From Candidatus Hydrogenedentota bacterium (GTDB lineage: Bacteria; Hydrogenedentota; Hydrogenedentia; Hydrogenedentales; CAITNO01): a stretch of 56,869 bases of DNA. The translations under genes were made by a program, and so were the position numbers. Numbering within the stretch: the first letter of the stretch is position 1; every line of letters starts with the position of its first letter. Shown here in pieces: positions 15,663 to 24,600 of this stretch. The notes under the pieces are model-generated. The model searched no databases, was not told the DNA's origin, and saw nothing but the letters and a program-made list of their open reading frames with translations. Location: assembly GCA_903893795.1 (NCBI GenBank), contig CAITNO010000140.1, positions 1 through 56,869 of the forward strand. Direction: 5' to 3'.

Positions 15663-16430
15663 GAGCGAGATCATATCAGTGATTTCCCATCTTGTCCAGC
15701 GTTAGACCATGGGGGGGGGCGAAAGAGTAGGTGCAAGCGAACGTCCCCACCCCACTCAGGCGGAGGCGAACCCGTACTGCTGCGACCCACTCTGAGTGGG
15801 CTGGTACAGGTACCGCTGGAACCCGGAGAACAGCCCGCCGATCTCGTCGGGCCTGCCCAGGTCGGCCACGGCGTTGTTGTGTAGCACCCCTTTGCCTGCC
15901 GTTAAGCAATGCGCCCTCATTGCGACCCGCATAGCTTTTCGTGCTTCCGTCACCCGTTGGGCGCACTTCGGCGGCGCTTGCGTTTCGGGGCGGAACAGAA
16001 ATGACCTCGCCACTCCACCCATCTCACCCTATCACGCAGACCGCGCATCGACTGGCGCCTCCCCGCAGCATCCCGCACTCATCGTGACCGCCGTGGCGAG
16101 CGGTCCGCTGCGCCCGCGCCGCGTCCTGGCACTTGAGCGCAGCCGGCAGCCGGGCCGTCTCGTGTAGCTGCGCGCGGACTGCATGACCACGCACAGGCCG
16201 ATACCCTGCGCACCGCGGCCACGAGATGGGCCTCGGCAACCCCGGCCCCCGCATGGTGGCCCCGCAAAGCATTGCCGCCACGGAAGAGCCAATTCTGGCG
16301 AGCGACAGGTATCAAACGGGAAACAGGGTAAGACCCGGTCCATTGGAATTCCAGCCTTCGCCGTTCGTCCGAATGTTTCTTGTCATGCAGGCTCTGCCAC
16401 GCCGGGAAAAACAGCGTGTGGAACGGAGGT
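15663..16430. other. No recognisable gene; probable decayed boundary DNA
   Basis: About 770 bases without a gene that I can support. It holds a run of nine G at 15711-15719 and a minus-strand frame at 15756-16022 (88 codons, including ADLGRPDEIGGLFSGFQRYL) that may be a fragment of something once coding, with no family match and no ribosome-binding site. The right boundary of the integrative element probably lies at the left of this stretch. Confidence 0.5.
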
Positions 16431-17426
16431 CTACTGTTTTCCCGGTTGGTTGGGGTCGAGCGCCATCTCGGTAAAGGTCTGGAGTTTCTTTTCCATGGTG
16501 GCGTCGGGACCGGCCTTCTCCAACACTACAAGCCACTCCGCAACATTGCTCAAGTAGTCACCGTCGGCGTTGCCGTCCGTGCCGAACCAGTGGCCGCCGA
16601 TAGTATCGAAGTGGACATCGCCGAGGTCCACGCCGTAACTTCTTTTGACCACACTCGCAATCAGCGCCCAAAACTTGTAGTCCGTTGAGCTGCTGTTGGC
16701 AAACGCCGCAATGGCGCGCCGGGCTGCCGGGCTGGCCATGGGCAGCGCCTTGTCCAATTCCTTCAGATTCTTGCAGAAGCTTTGCCAAACTTCCTTGGGT
16801 TCGACGCAGTCGTGAAGGTTGTCGCTCTTGGTGCGCTGCTTCATCGCCGCGTTGATGAGACTCACCGCCGCCTTGCCAGGAAGCGTTGTATTGTATTCTT
16901 GCCCGCCGTTGACACCGTGCAGTCCGGCCTCCTTTTCGGTCAGTTTTATCTCCTTCAGAAGGGCATCATAATCCGCCACGAGATCAAACTTGCCATGGTC
17001 GAGCCGGTAGGAGAACTCGGCGTTCACAAACTCCGCTGGACTGTCGCCGAGAGTAAAGGAGAGTTCGCGGTTCTCTTTCAGAGTCTGTGTGGCATTGGTA
17101 TCGCCCGACTTGGCCGCCTTCACAAGAAGCGTTCCGGGAACGGCGGTCCACTGCACAAAGACCCATTGGTCGGTGTCCTGCGCCACAACCTTCACACTGG
17201 CGCCTTTGGGCACCGGCACCGAAAACTGCCGACTGCCGGACAGTTCCTCCCCGGCTTTGCCAGTCGTCTCCTTTCCGTTGACGTAAACAGTCACTTTCCC
17301 CGGAATTGCTCCGGGTTTGAGGAAGTCTCCGCTGCCCATTTGGCCAATCACGAGACGGTCTTCGTCCTGTGCGAAGACCGACAACGGCAAAGAGACCGCG
17401 AGCAACACCACCGCAAGATTGCGCAT
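16431..17426 (-). CDS. Exported protein with a C-terminal Asp-rich calcium-loop-like motif (paralog of 30240-31304)
   Basis: A 331-aa protein with a signal peptide MRNLAVVLLAVSLPLSVFA. A beta-rich N-terminal half (VTVYVNGKETTGKAGEEL; SVPVPKGASVKVVAQDTDQW) precedes a helical region beginning FDLVADYDALLKEIKLTEKE. Near the C-terminus it has DGNADGDYLSNVAEWLVVL, resembling the DxDxDG...N..EW loops of dockerin or thrombospondin type-3 calcium motifs. The helical part, LPMASPAARRAIAAF, and the ending ALDP are shared with the lipoprotein at 30240-31304. AGGAGG precedes the ATG at 17426. Function unknown; shared parts and location argue it works with the propeller proteins encoded next door on the other strand. 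Confidence 0.72.
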   Translation of the reverse strand: MRNLAVVLLAVSLPLSVFAQDEDRLVIGQMGSGDFLKPGAIPGKVTVYVNGKETTGKAGEELSGSRQFSVPVPKGASVKVVAQDTDQWVFVQWTAVPGTLLVKAAKSGDTNATQTLKENRELSFTLGDSPAEFVNAEFSYRLDHGKFDLVADYDALLKEIKLTEKEAGLHGVNGGQEYNTTLPGKAAVSLINAAMKQRTKSDNLHDCVEPKEVWQSFCKNLKELDKALPMASPAARRAIAAFANSSSTDYKFWALIASVVKRSYGVDLGDVHFDTIGGHWFGTDGNADGDYLSNVAEWLVVLEKAGPDATMEKKLQTFTEMALDPNQPGKQ

Positions 17427-17470
17427 TTGCCCATCCCTCCTAAGTTTCTCGGCCAACAGGTCCGAGTGCC

Positions 17471-17500
17471 AGTGTATCGCGAAGGATGGAAAAGTGTCAA
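17471..17500 (-). promoter_or_regulatory. Promoter for the gene at 16431-17426
   Basis: On the minus strand: -35 TTGACA (17500-17495), an 18-base spacer and -10 TACACT (17476-17471), about 45 bases before the start codon. It faces away from the plus-strand promoter candidate at 17594. Confidence 0.65.
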
Positions 17501-17593
17501 CGGGCGGGCGGCCTGCGGCCAAATGCACACCATTGAGAACCGAATGTTCACAAGCAGGCCGAATCTTCTCGCCCCATGGGTGAGATGTTTATG

Positions 17594-17622
17594 TTGACAA
17601 AGGTCTTGGTCCATGCAATTAT
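17594..17622 (+). promoter_or_regulatory. Possible promoter for the DUF4139/propeller operon
   Basis: Perfect -35 TTGACA (17594-17599), 17-base spacer, and a weak -10 AATTAT (17617-17622). It would give a leader of about 110 bases before the DUF4139 start at 17741. Together with the minus-strand promoter it makes this gap a divergent control region; nothing else is seen in the 314 bases. Confidence 0.45.
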
Positions 17623-17740
17623 GAACATGGACATGCAAGAGGTTCTTTGCGCAGACCTTCGTCCAACAGTTCATTTTTATCCTGCACGCGGGACTGGCGT
17701 TCACAGCGCCAGAACAGCCACAACAACGGAAGGGCATGCA

Positions 17741-18946
17741 ATGGGTGCGAAAATCATGGCGGTCTTACTCGGGGTCTCGGTTTGCCTTGCAGCGGCGGGC
17801 GAGACGCGACTGGTAATCGGCGACGGTGGCTTGGCGCTCGCGCAAACAACTTGCACGCGGCAGGTGGCCGCCGGAGTGTCCAATTTGTTGTTTGCCTCCC
17901 TTCCCCGGCAGGTGCAGACCGAATCGCTGACGCTCAGCGAGCCTGCGGGAGGCACCGCCGCGAAAATCGTCTCATTAAAACTGACCCGTCCCGAAAAAGC
18001 GGAGGAGCCCGACACCGGATTGGGGTTCCAGTGCACGCTGGATTCCCCGGCGGCGGGCGAGCGCAGTTTTACGCTGACCTACCTGGTGAACGGCCTGTCC
18101 TGGCAGGCCGACTACAACGCCTTCCTGTCGGCGGACCGGAAGTCGGCCCGTTTCGAGGGCTGGTTCAGCCTATCCAACCAGACCGGTGGCCAGTACGACA
18201 AGCCGGCGATCACGCTGGCACGCTCCTCGGCGGACATGCAGCAGGCCTGCCCGCCGGGCATGCAGTCCTGTATGGTTCCAGGCCGCCCAGCGGCGGGAAC
18301 GGGCTTTGCCAACAGCAGCCTCATGCCGCTGGAAGGAGTGGAGACGCTTCCCCCCTATACGACCATCCGCCTGCCGATGATTAGCACCGCAATGGTTGCG
18401 GTGGACCCCTGCCTTCAGTGCGACGTGACCGGGCGCGAATACCGGGAAGAATATCCGCCGGAGTACATGGGCGGCCAGCCCAATGCGCCCGCCGTCTGGT
18501 GGTGGATCGAGGTGGACAACAGTCTGGAGAACGGCATGGGCAAACTACTTCCCAAAGGCACACTGCGGGTCTTTCAGCAATTGGACCAGGGAATGACGTA
18601 CGCCAATACGACGGTGCTGGACACCGCCCAACCGGGACAGAAGATGCGCGTTCGTGTTGCCCCCGAGCTTGGCATCACCGTCAAGAAGAAGACCAAGCAG
18701 CCCGGCGACGGCATGCGGCAGGACGGCGGCAGCCGAACCGTGGTCCAGACGATTACGCTGACCAGCACACTCGACGGGCCGCGCGAGGTGCGCGTGTTTG
18801 ACCGGCCAGAGTACGGCGGGCGCCGCAACGCCGCCATCAGCGACGCCAGCGACCTCTACAAGACGCTCGACGACGGCCGGCTCGAGTTCCGGGTCGAAGT
18901 GACCCCGGGCACGGAACGTGTAATCACCTACACCATAGCCATGTGA
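17741..18946 (+). CDS. Exported DUF4139-domain protein, first gene of the propeller operon
   Basis: A 401-aa protein with signal peptide MGAKIMAVLLGVSVCLAAAG. It matches the central and C-terminal DUF4139 regions: YLVNGLSWQADYNAFLS, then GWFSLSNQTGGQYDKPAITLA, and the closing GTERVITYTIAM. It is a shorter relative of the protein at 7320-8807, lacking much of that protein's N-terminal region. A cysteine-containing loop (ACPPGMQSCMVP; DPCLQCDVTG) is unusual for the family. GGAAGG precedes the ATG at 17741; longer in-frame starts lack a signal peptide. Twenty bases separate it from the first propeller gene, so the four genes to 30204 probably form one transcript. Confidence 0.8.
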   Translation: MGAKIMAVLLGVSVCLAAAGETRLVIGDGGLALAQTTCTRQVAAGVSNLLFASLPRQVQTESLTLSEPAGGTAAKIVSLKLTRPEKAEEPDTGLGFQCTLDSPAAGERSFTLTYLVNGLSWQADYNAFLSADRKSARFEGWFSLSNQTGGQYDKPAITLARSSADMQQACPPGMQSCMVPGRPAAGTGFANSSLMPLEGVETLPPYTTIRLPMISTAMVAVDPCLQCDVTGREYREEYPPEYMGGQPNAPAVWWWIEVDNSLENGMGKLLPKGTLRVFQQLDQGMTYANTTVLDTAQPGQKMRVRVAPELGITVKKKTKQPGDGMRQDGGSRTVVQTITLTSTLDGPREVRVFDRPEYGGRRNAAISDASDLYKTLDDGRLEFRVEVTPGTERVITYTIAM

Positions 18947-18966
18947 GCAACTCCGGGAGAGCCGCC

Positions 18967-21660
18967 ATGCACCGCCATTGGATGGTTGTGTCTTGTCTTT
19001 TCCTGGGCCTGACTGCCGTCAACGGCATCGCCGAGGACTGGGGCGAGCCGCTGACGCTCGCCGATGACTCCCAGTTCTCGAGGCCTGACGCGCGCGCGGG
19101 CGTATCCTCTACAGTCGTGGACGCCATCGGACGCCTCTGGGGAACGGGCGGCGATTCTTATGGGAACCGCTATCTGTGCACCTTCGAAGACGGGCGCTGG
19201 CATGCAGTCAAGCTGAGCGCAGCGGCAACGGCCAGCCGCCAGGAGGCAAGCCTGTATGTCGGGCCCAACGGCAATGCGGTGTACCAGTGGAAGCCGCAGG
19301 ACGGCCAATCCACGATCATCACTGAACTGCGCGGCATGCGCTGCCGTCACACTTCTCCCACCGCGCTGCCGCCAGGCGAACTGCGAATCTACGAGGATTC
19401 CCTGGGCGTTGACTGGGTCCAGATCGGCGCCACCACAGGCGGTGCCGCGGTTCTGCTGCCCCGGCCCGACGAACTCCGTGTGGTCTGTTCAATCAAGTTC
19501 AATTCTGACGTGATGATCGTCACGTCGGTGGGATATGCTCTCCGCGCGGTTTCCGACGGACACGGCCATTATTGGTTCAGCATGCCCTGCATCATGACCC
19601 CGCATGCCCAGGCCGAGGGCGGGCTCGCCGTGGCCGACAGCGCCGGCGATCTGAATGCCGACCTCTTGAAATCCTCCGGCCGGGGGGGCGGAAACCCGGG
19701 CGGCATCCAGACTAACAGGCTGGGGTATCTCTACGGCGCAAGTTTTGGCGTTACCCTGATTGACAAGGAGGGGCATGTCTACGGCGGAGGCGGTCTTCGG
19801 CAGCCGCCCACGGACAGGGAGACGTTTTGGCTCGGGAAAAAGGATGAGAAGTCCCTCTGGGCGGTCTCCTATTATGGAATCGCGGAGATAGACACGGCCA
19901 CGCTGAAAATCATCACTTGGTGGAACCAGAATCCGGTAGAGTCGGTCTGCATCCGGCCCGGAACCCACCGCGACATTGACATCAAAATGCTGGGCGACCG
20001 CTGGCTGCTGTCCACCGACTTGGGCGCGTTCTGGGTCGAGAAAGGAAAGTTGGACAAGCTCCTCGACGGACCCACCCAAATCGAGACCGCGGAGGGCGGA
20101 CTGTGGTTGTGCGGCACCGACCCCGACACCAGTCTGCCCCTCGCCTTCCTGCCCGAAAACGGCAGCCCCATGCGGTGGGTCGGCTGGCCCCAGGGCGTGC
20201 ACCTGCCCGAAAGGGCCGTGATGTCCCGCACCGCAACGGGCATGCTGTGCTTTCACTCGACAAGCGGTATTCTTTCGCTGACTGCGGAAGAGGAACGGCA
20301 GCTCCTGAGCGCTGCGCCTGCCGTACCCGCCGAACTGCGGTGCCGACTGTTTGCGGACGTGTCGGTGCCGCTCACCGCGCCCAACGGCGACATCCTGCTC
20401 TTTGCCCACGCGCCCAAGCTCCTTGTCCACCGTCTCAGCGGCGGCGCATGGTCCGAATGGAGTCCGACGGTTACGCCCCCCATGGCCGACTGCGCGTGGT
20501 TCGTCGTGGATGACCGCAACCGGATTTGGATGCTCACACAGCCCGACGGCCAGGATGAGCAGCGGTACCTGATTCACGACCCTGCCACCGGCAAGGACCA
20601 GAACGGCGAGTCCCTGAAGGCGGCGCTCGACGACGCCGCGCTGTGCCCGGATCATTTCCTGGGCAGTCCCGGCGACCATCGGGTGCCGGTGGTCGGCAAG
20701 GATGGCTTTGCCGCCGTGGTGACCGACAGGACCTTACAGTGCCGGGTGAAGGGCGCGTGGCTGCCGCAAGTTCATTACCTCAAGTCTTTCGCCGACGATG
20801 CGCCGCTGAACGGTGCATGCTACCTCGATGAACAGGGTCGGCTGTGCGCGGAAACGAGCAAGGGCGTGTTCGCGCTGGCGCCCGGTGAAATGCTGTTCAA
20901 GTCCGCCACCGACCTGCCCCGCCGTTATCCGCAGGCTCCCGCGCCCGCCCAGGACACCCCGGCTGCCGGCACGGACGGCCTGCACTGTGAAGACGCCCAG
21001 GGCGTGACCTGGCGGGTCGAGAATGGCGCTCTCATCCGTTCGGCCTTCGGCCAATCGGCCGTCGCGGTGCAGGCGGCGGAAGTGGCCCCGTTCCGCGAGT
21101 GGAAAACACTGGCGAGCGCAGTCCCCGACGGAGCAGGCGGAGTCTTTCTTCGCGAAACAGATCGGCACTACGCAAACACCGTCCATGTCCGCGATGTGTA
21201 CCATCCTTTGGAAACCAAGGCCACCGCGGCCGCCGAAGCTTCCGGCATGGTCCGGCTTCGGTTCGACGACACCGCCGGTCTGTCGCACGCATGGCGCGTT
21301 GATCAGGAACCCTGGCACCGCACAGACGACAAAGAGGCGCTCGCCGAGCCCTGCACCCCGGGTCAGCACGTCATGGAAGTCTACGCGTTCGACGCCCAGT
21401 TGAATCTGGATCCGGCGCCAAAACGCATGCCCGTCACCATCGCCGGCGGCGAATCGGCCGTGGGCGTCATTGACGTCGTGATCCACGGGAACCCAGAACA
21501 GCAGAAATGGGGCATCGAAACGCTCAAGAAGGATCCGAACAAAGGCATCGAAACCGTCAGGCGCGCGCTGGGTGAAACCAAGGACGAACGCGCGCGGTGG
21601 GTGCTCGAGTCGGTCCTGCAGCAACTGAACCGCCCCGGGGACACCTCCAATGAAAAATGA
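18967..21660 (+). CDS. Exported propeller-type protein 1 (single propeller-Ig-HEAT unit)
   Basis: An 897-aa protein with a signal peptide (MHRHWMVVSCLFLGLTAVNGIA). Most of it is built of short beta repeats containing D(A/S)xGRLWG-like turns (VDAIGRLWGTGGDSYGN; VDDRNRIWMLTQPDGQ; DEQGRLCAETSKGVF), typical of two-component-regulator-type beta-propellers. An Ig-like segment follows (VRLRFDDTAGLSHAWRVDQ ... PGQHVMEVYAFDAQLN), and then a short HEAT-like helical tail ending ETKDERARWVLESVLQQLN. GGGAGAGCCGCC precedes the ATG at 18967. It is the shortest of three consecutive paralogs. No enzyme motif is seen; a surface binding or scaffolding role is inferred. Confidence 0.7.
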   Translation: MHRHWMVVSCLFLGLTAVNGIAEDWGEPLTLADDSQFSRPDARAGVSSTVVDAIGRLWGTGGDSYGNRYLCTFEDGRWHAVKLSAAATASRQEASLYVGPNGNAVYQWKPQDGQSTIITELRGMRCRHTSPTALPPGELRIYEDSLGVDWVQIGATTGGAAVLLPRPDELRVVCSIKFNSDVMIVTSVGYALRAVSDGHGHYWFSMPCIMTPHAQAEGGLAVADSAGDLNADLLKSSGRGGGNPGGIQTNRLGYLYGASFGVTLIDKEGHVYGGGGLRQPPTDRETFWLGKKDEKSLWAVSYYGIAEIDTATLKIITWWNQNPVESVCIRPGTHRDIDIKMLGDRWLLSTDLGAFWVEKGKLDKLLDGPTQIETAEGGLWLCGTDPDTSLPLAFLPENGSPMRWVGWPQGVHLPERAVMSRTATGMLCFHSTSGILSLTAEEERQLLSAAPAVPAELRCRLFADVSVPLTAPNGDILLFAHAPKLLVHRLSGGAWSEWSPTVTPPMADCAWFVVDDRNRIWMLTQPDGQDEQRYLIHDPATGKDQNGESLKAALDDAALCPDHFLGSPGDHRVPVVGKDGFAAVVTDRTLQCRVKGAWLPQVHYLKSFADDAPLNGACYLDEQGRLCAETSKGVFALAPGEMLFKSATDLPRRYPQAPAPAQDTPAAGTDGLHCEDAQGVTWRVENGALIRSAFGQSAVAVQAAEVAPFREWKTLASAVPDGAGGVFLRETDRHYANTVHVRDVYHPLETKATAAAEASGMVRLRFDDTAGLSHAWRVDQEPWHRTDDKEALAEPCTPGQHVMEVYAFDAQLNLDPAPKRMPVTIAGGESAVGVIDVVIHGNPEQQKWGIETLKKDPNKGIETVRRALGETKDERARWVLESVLQQLNRPGDTSNEK

Positions 21661-21685
21661 TTGCCGCGCTGGGAAAAGGGGAGTC

Positions 21686-24600
21686 ATGATGCGATTCTTG
21701 ACGGCGTTGGCGGTCATGCCGCTGCTCTTTGCCGGCGGCAGTGCTCTGGCCCAACTCGCCCCATCCCCCGCGAGCGGATGGACCGAATACACACTGGGCC
21801 CCACACTGGAGATAACGCTGCAGAACACCGTCAGCAAACGCGGCGGCCTTCGGGTGGCGACAGACGTGAACCTCGACAACATCGTCGCCGCAAAAAGCGG
21901 GCTCTGGGCGGTTGCCGAACACCAGCAAGTATTCGTGCACTGGTCCGTCGGCGCATGGCATGCCGTTCTGGGACCGCCATCACTGCCCGACCTGGTGCAC
22001 ATAAATGACGCGTTCGAGGGCCCCGACGGCGCCGCCTGTTTCCTGTATTTCGTGCCCAACGTGGACGGGCCCCAGTGCGTGTTGCTGCGCGAGGGCCAGT
22101 GGAGGGCAATTTCAGAGCCTCAGGTGTTTCGGGACGGCCGCCTGCATGGCCCCGTCCGCATGTTGGCCGACACCTTGGGAGGCGTGTGGTGCGATGGCGG
22201 CGCTGGACACTTTGCCGACCAGCCCGGCTGGAAGGTGTTGGCCGAACTCCCGGAAGATACCCGTCTCGCGCCGCCGCTGTGTCCGTGGGAACTTAGATCC
22301 CGCTACGGCTCCTATCAGGAGTTCTACCGCCTCGATTCGCTGGGACGGATTTGGTGCGCCAATACGGGTCCGGGCGGCCCCGGCGGTTTTGCCCCGGTGG
22401 TCATCATTGACCCCAATCCCGAAAGGCCGAAGCGGGCGGCCGCACAGGATTCGGACTGGGGGCGAGCCTATGCCGTGGCAGACACCAAAGGAAACTGGTT
22501 GAAGGAGTGGGAGGCTGTCGCCAAAGCCGAGCCTTCTACAACGTCCCGTGCAAGGGTGGTTCCCTATGACGGCAAACGCTTCTGGGTCATCCTGGGCGGC
22601 AGGCAGATCTGGGAGGTGAATCATGCGACGCTGGAAGGCACGCTCGTCTGGAAAAGCACCGATGAGCGCAGCCCGAAACTGGAGATGCTCTGCAAGCTCG
22701 GCAACGCCTGGTACGCCTTTGGGGCCAAGAAACTCTTTCGGCTCAAGGACGGCACGCTCGATCCGGTGCCGATGGACCAGGAACTGTACGCCGCGCCCCG
22801 CCCAGCGCCGACCGCAGGAGGCGACTGGCTCTACAGAAGTTCGGACACCCTCTGGTTTGTGCCCAACAACGGCGGCCCGTTCCGCCTGGTTGATCGCCAG
22901 TCCGGCATCATGATCGATCACATGTACGGGGTCACGACGCTGCCGTCCGGCGAGGCCGTGGCTTGGGAGTACGACGGCAATGTGGCCGTGCTGCCCAAAG
23001 CCGCAGACTTTTCAACACGGCCCCCGCTGTTGACGCCGCCCGCCGAAGGCTCCATCGGCCAGATTCCCCCGGATGCAGCCGCCGGGCGTGCCGGGTGCGC
23101 TTGGATGCAAATGCATCCCGAGGCCGTCCGCAGCGCGACGGGAAAGATTTTCGGGTTTCCCGCGGACGATGCGGAAGAGCGGCTCGCGCGGTGGGACGGT
23201 GTTTCCTGGACCTATTTGAACCTGCCGGAACGCTTCTCCGGCGGCAAGCCGCCCATTCGCGACCGCGACGTGCTCGGCAACCTCTGGCTGTTCGGCAGCC
23301 AGAACGCCGAAGGAAAGCAGGCTTGCGCGAAATTCCTGCCCGATGAGGAACGCTGGCAGGAGTTCGATGACGTCGAGCAGGTAATTTCGGCCTTGCAGCC
23401 GAACGAGATGCTTTGCCCGGTTTACGGCGGCACACGCCTCGAACCGGTCCGCTCGGCAAAAGGCGACACCATTCGAATCACAGACAAACAGTTATGCGTC
23501 TTCACCAACGGGGAATGGAAACGCTGGTCCATTCCCGAATTTTGGAAGGTCCTTTCCGACGTCGCCGCTGCGGCCGCCTCGGCTTCCCCGCCGCTGTCGC
23601 CAAACCTGACCCGCAAGCCGTTGCCGCCCGAGCCGGAGCGGTTTGACGAGGAGGCGGCCGTCACGCGCATCCAGGGCGGAGCACTCGGACTTCGGCTCTC
23701 ATCCGGAACGGAGCTTGCCTTCAAGGACGGGACGTGGGCGACCGTGCCAATGCCGTGGGCAACCCGCATTATCGATTCCCTGGGATTACCCCAAATCGTG
23801 TCCATAGACAAGGACGGGGCACCGGGCACCCGGTGGCGCAACCACATCGAGTGCTCTTATGAACTCGAGAACAGGTGCCTCTACCGGACGTTTCGCGGTG
23901 AGAGGAAACCCGTCTTCGCCGAAATGCCGATGACGCCGCTTCCCCTGTCCGACAATACGTTCTCGGCCGCCGCGGGGCCGGGCGGCTGGCCGGTACTGTT
24001 CCTCGAAAGCGGCCTTGTGTTTGTCCCGCTTGATCCGTTCCTGCCGCGTTTCAATGAGACCGTCGAAACGGTGGAGGGTAACCGTGTCCGCATCGCCGCC
24101 AAAGACGTGCCCGCCGGCGCAACCGTCTACTGGCGGCATGGCTGGCCCGACACAAAACATCGGATCGTCTCACGCAATGGGAAGGGTGAAATCATCCACG
24201 AGGAGAATCCGCCGGAATGGCAGGTCCTCGAAGGCGGCGAAACGCAGATCGGCCCCTTCCCCGACGGTCAGCAAATCATTGAAGTGGTCGCGGCAGACGC
24301 CCAACTGCATACCAGCGAGACCCTGCGCGCCGTCATCAAGATTGAAGCGCCCGCCGACTCCGTCACGCTGTGGGCGCGCGCCGTGGCCGACGCCTGGCCA
24401 AAGCATGCGCTCGAGGCCGAGGCCTCGTTGCGCGAGAAGGGCCGTGCCGGGCTCGACGGCCTCCGCCAGACGCTCAAGACAGCTCCGCCGGAAAAGGCCC
24501 CCGCGCTACGGCGCATGATTCAAATCGTGGACGCGGACAGATATGTTGAGGCGCCCGAGCCGTCGGTGCGTCTGCCGGAGACGGCCACCGACACACGCCC

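Larger units (their letters stand above)
8846..15680. mobile_element. Integrative element with integrase, excisionase-like proteins and split primase (boundaries approximate)
   Basis: Nine minus-strand genes with short or overlapping junctions encode a tyrosine integrase, XRE regulator, small protein, TOPRIM/DUF3987 protein, CHC2 zinc-finger protein, two excisionase-type HTH proteins and two unknowns. Both flanks are chromosomal-type genes or decayed DNA. No capsid, terminase, relaxase or conjugation gene is present, so this looks like a minimal replicative island or phage-satellite-like element. The left end is probably within or just after the integrase 3' end; the right end is somewhere near 15.66-15.72 kb. 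No convincing direct repeat was proven. Confidence 0.65.

Noticed and set aside
15661..15677. Right attachment site of the integrative element
   Set aside because: The match to the 18-base block at 8863-8880 is only 13 of 17 positions, within chance for a search of this kind; kept only as a test in the findings.
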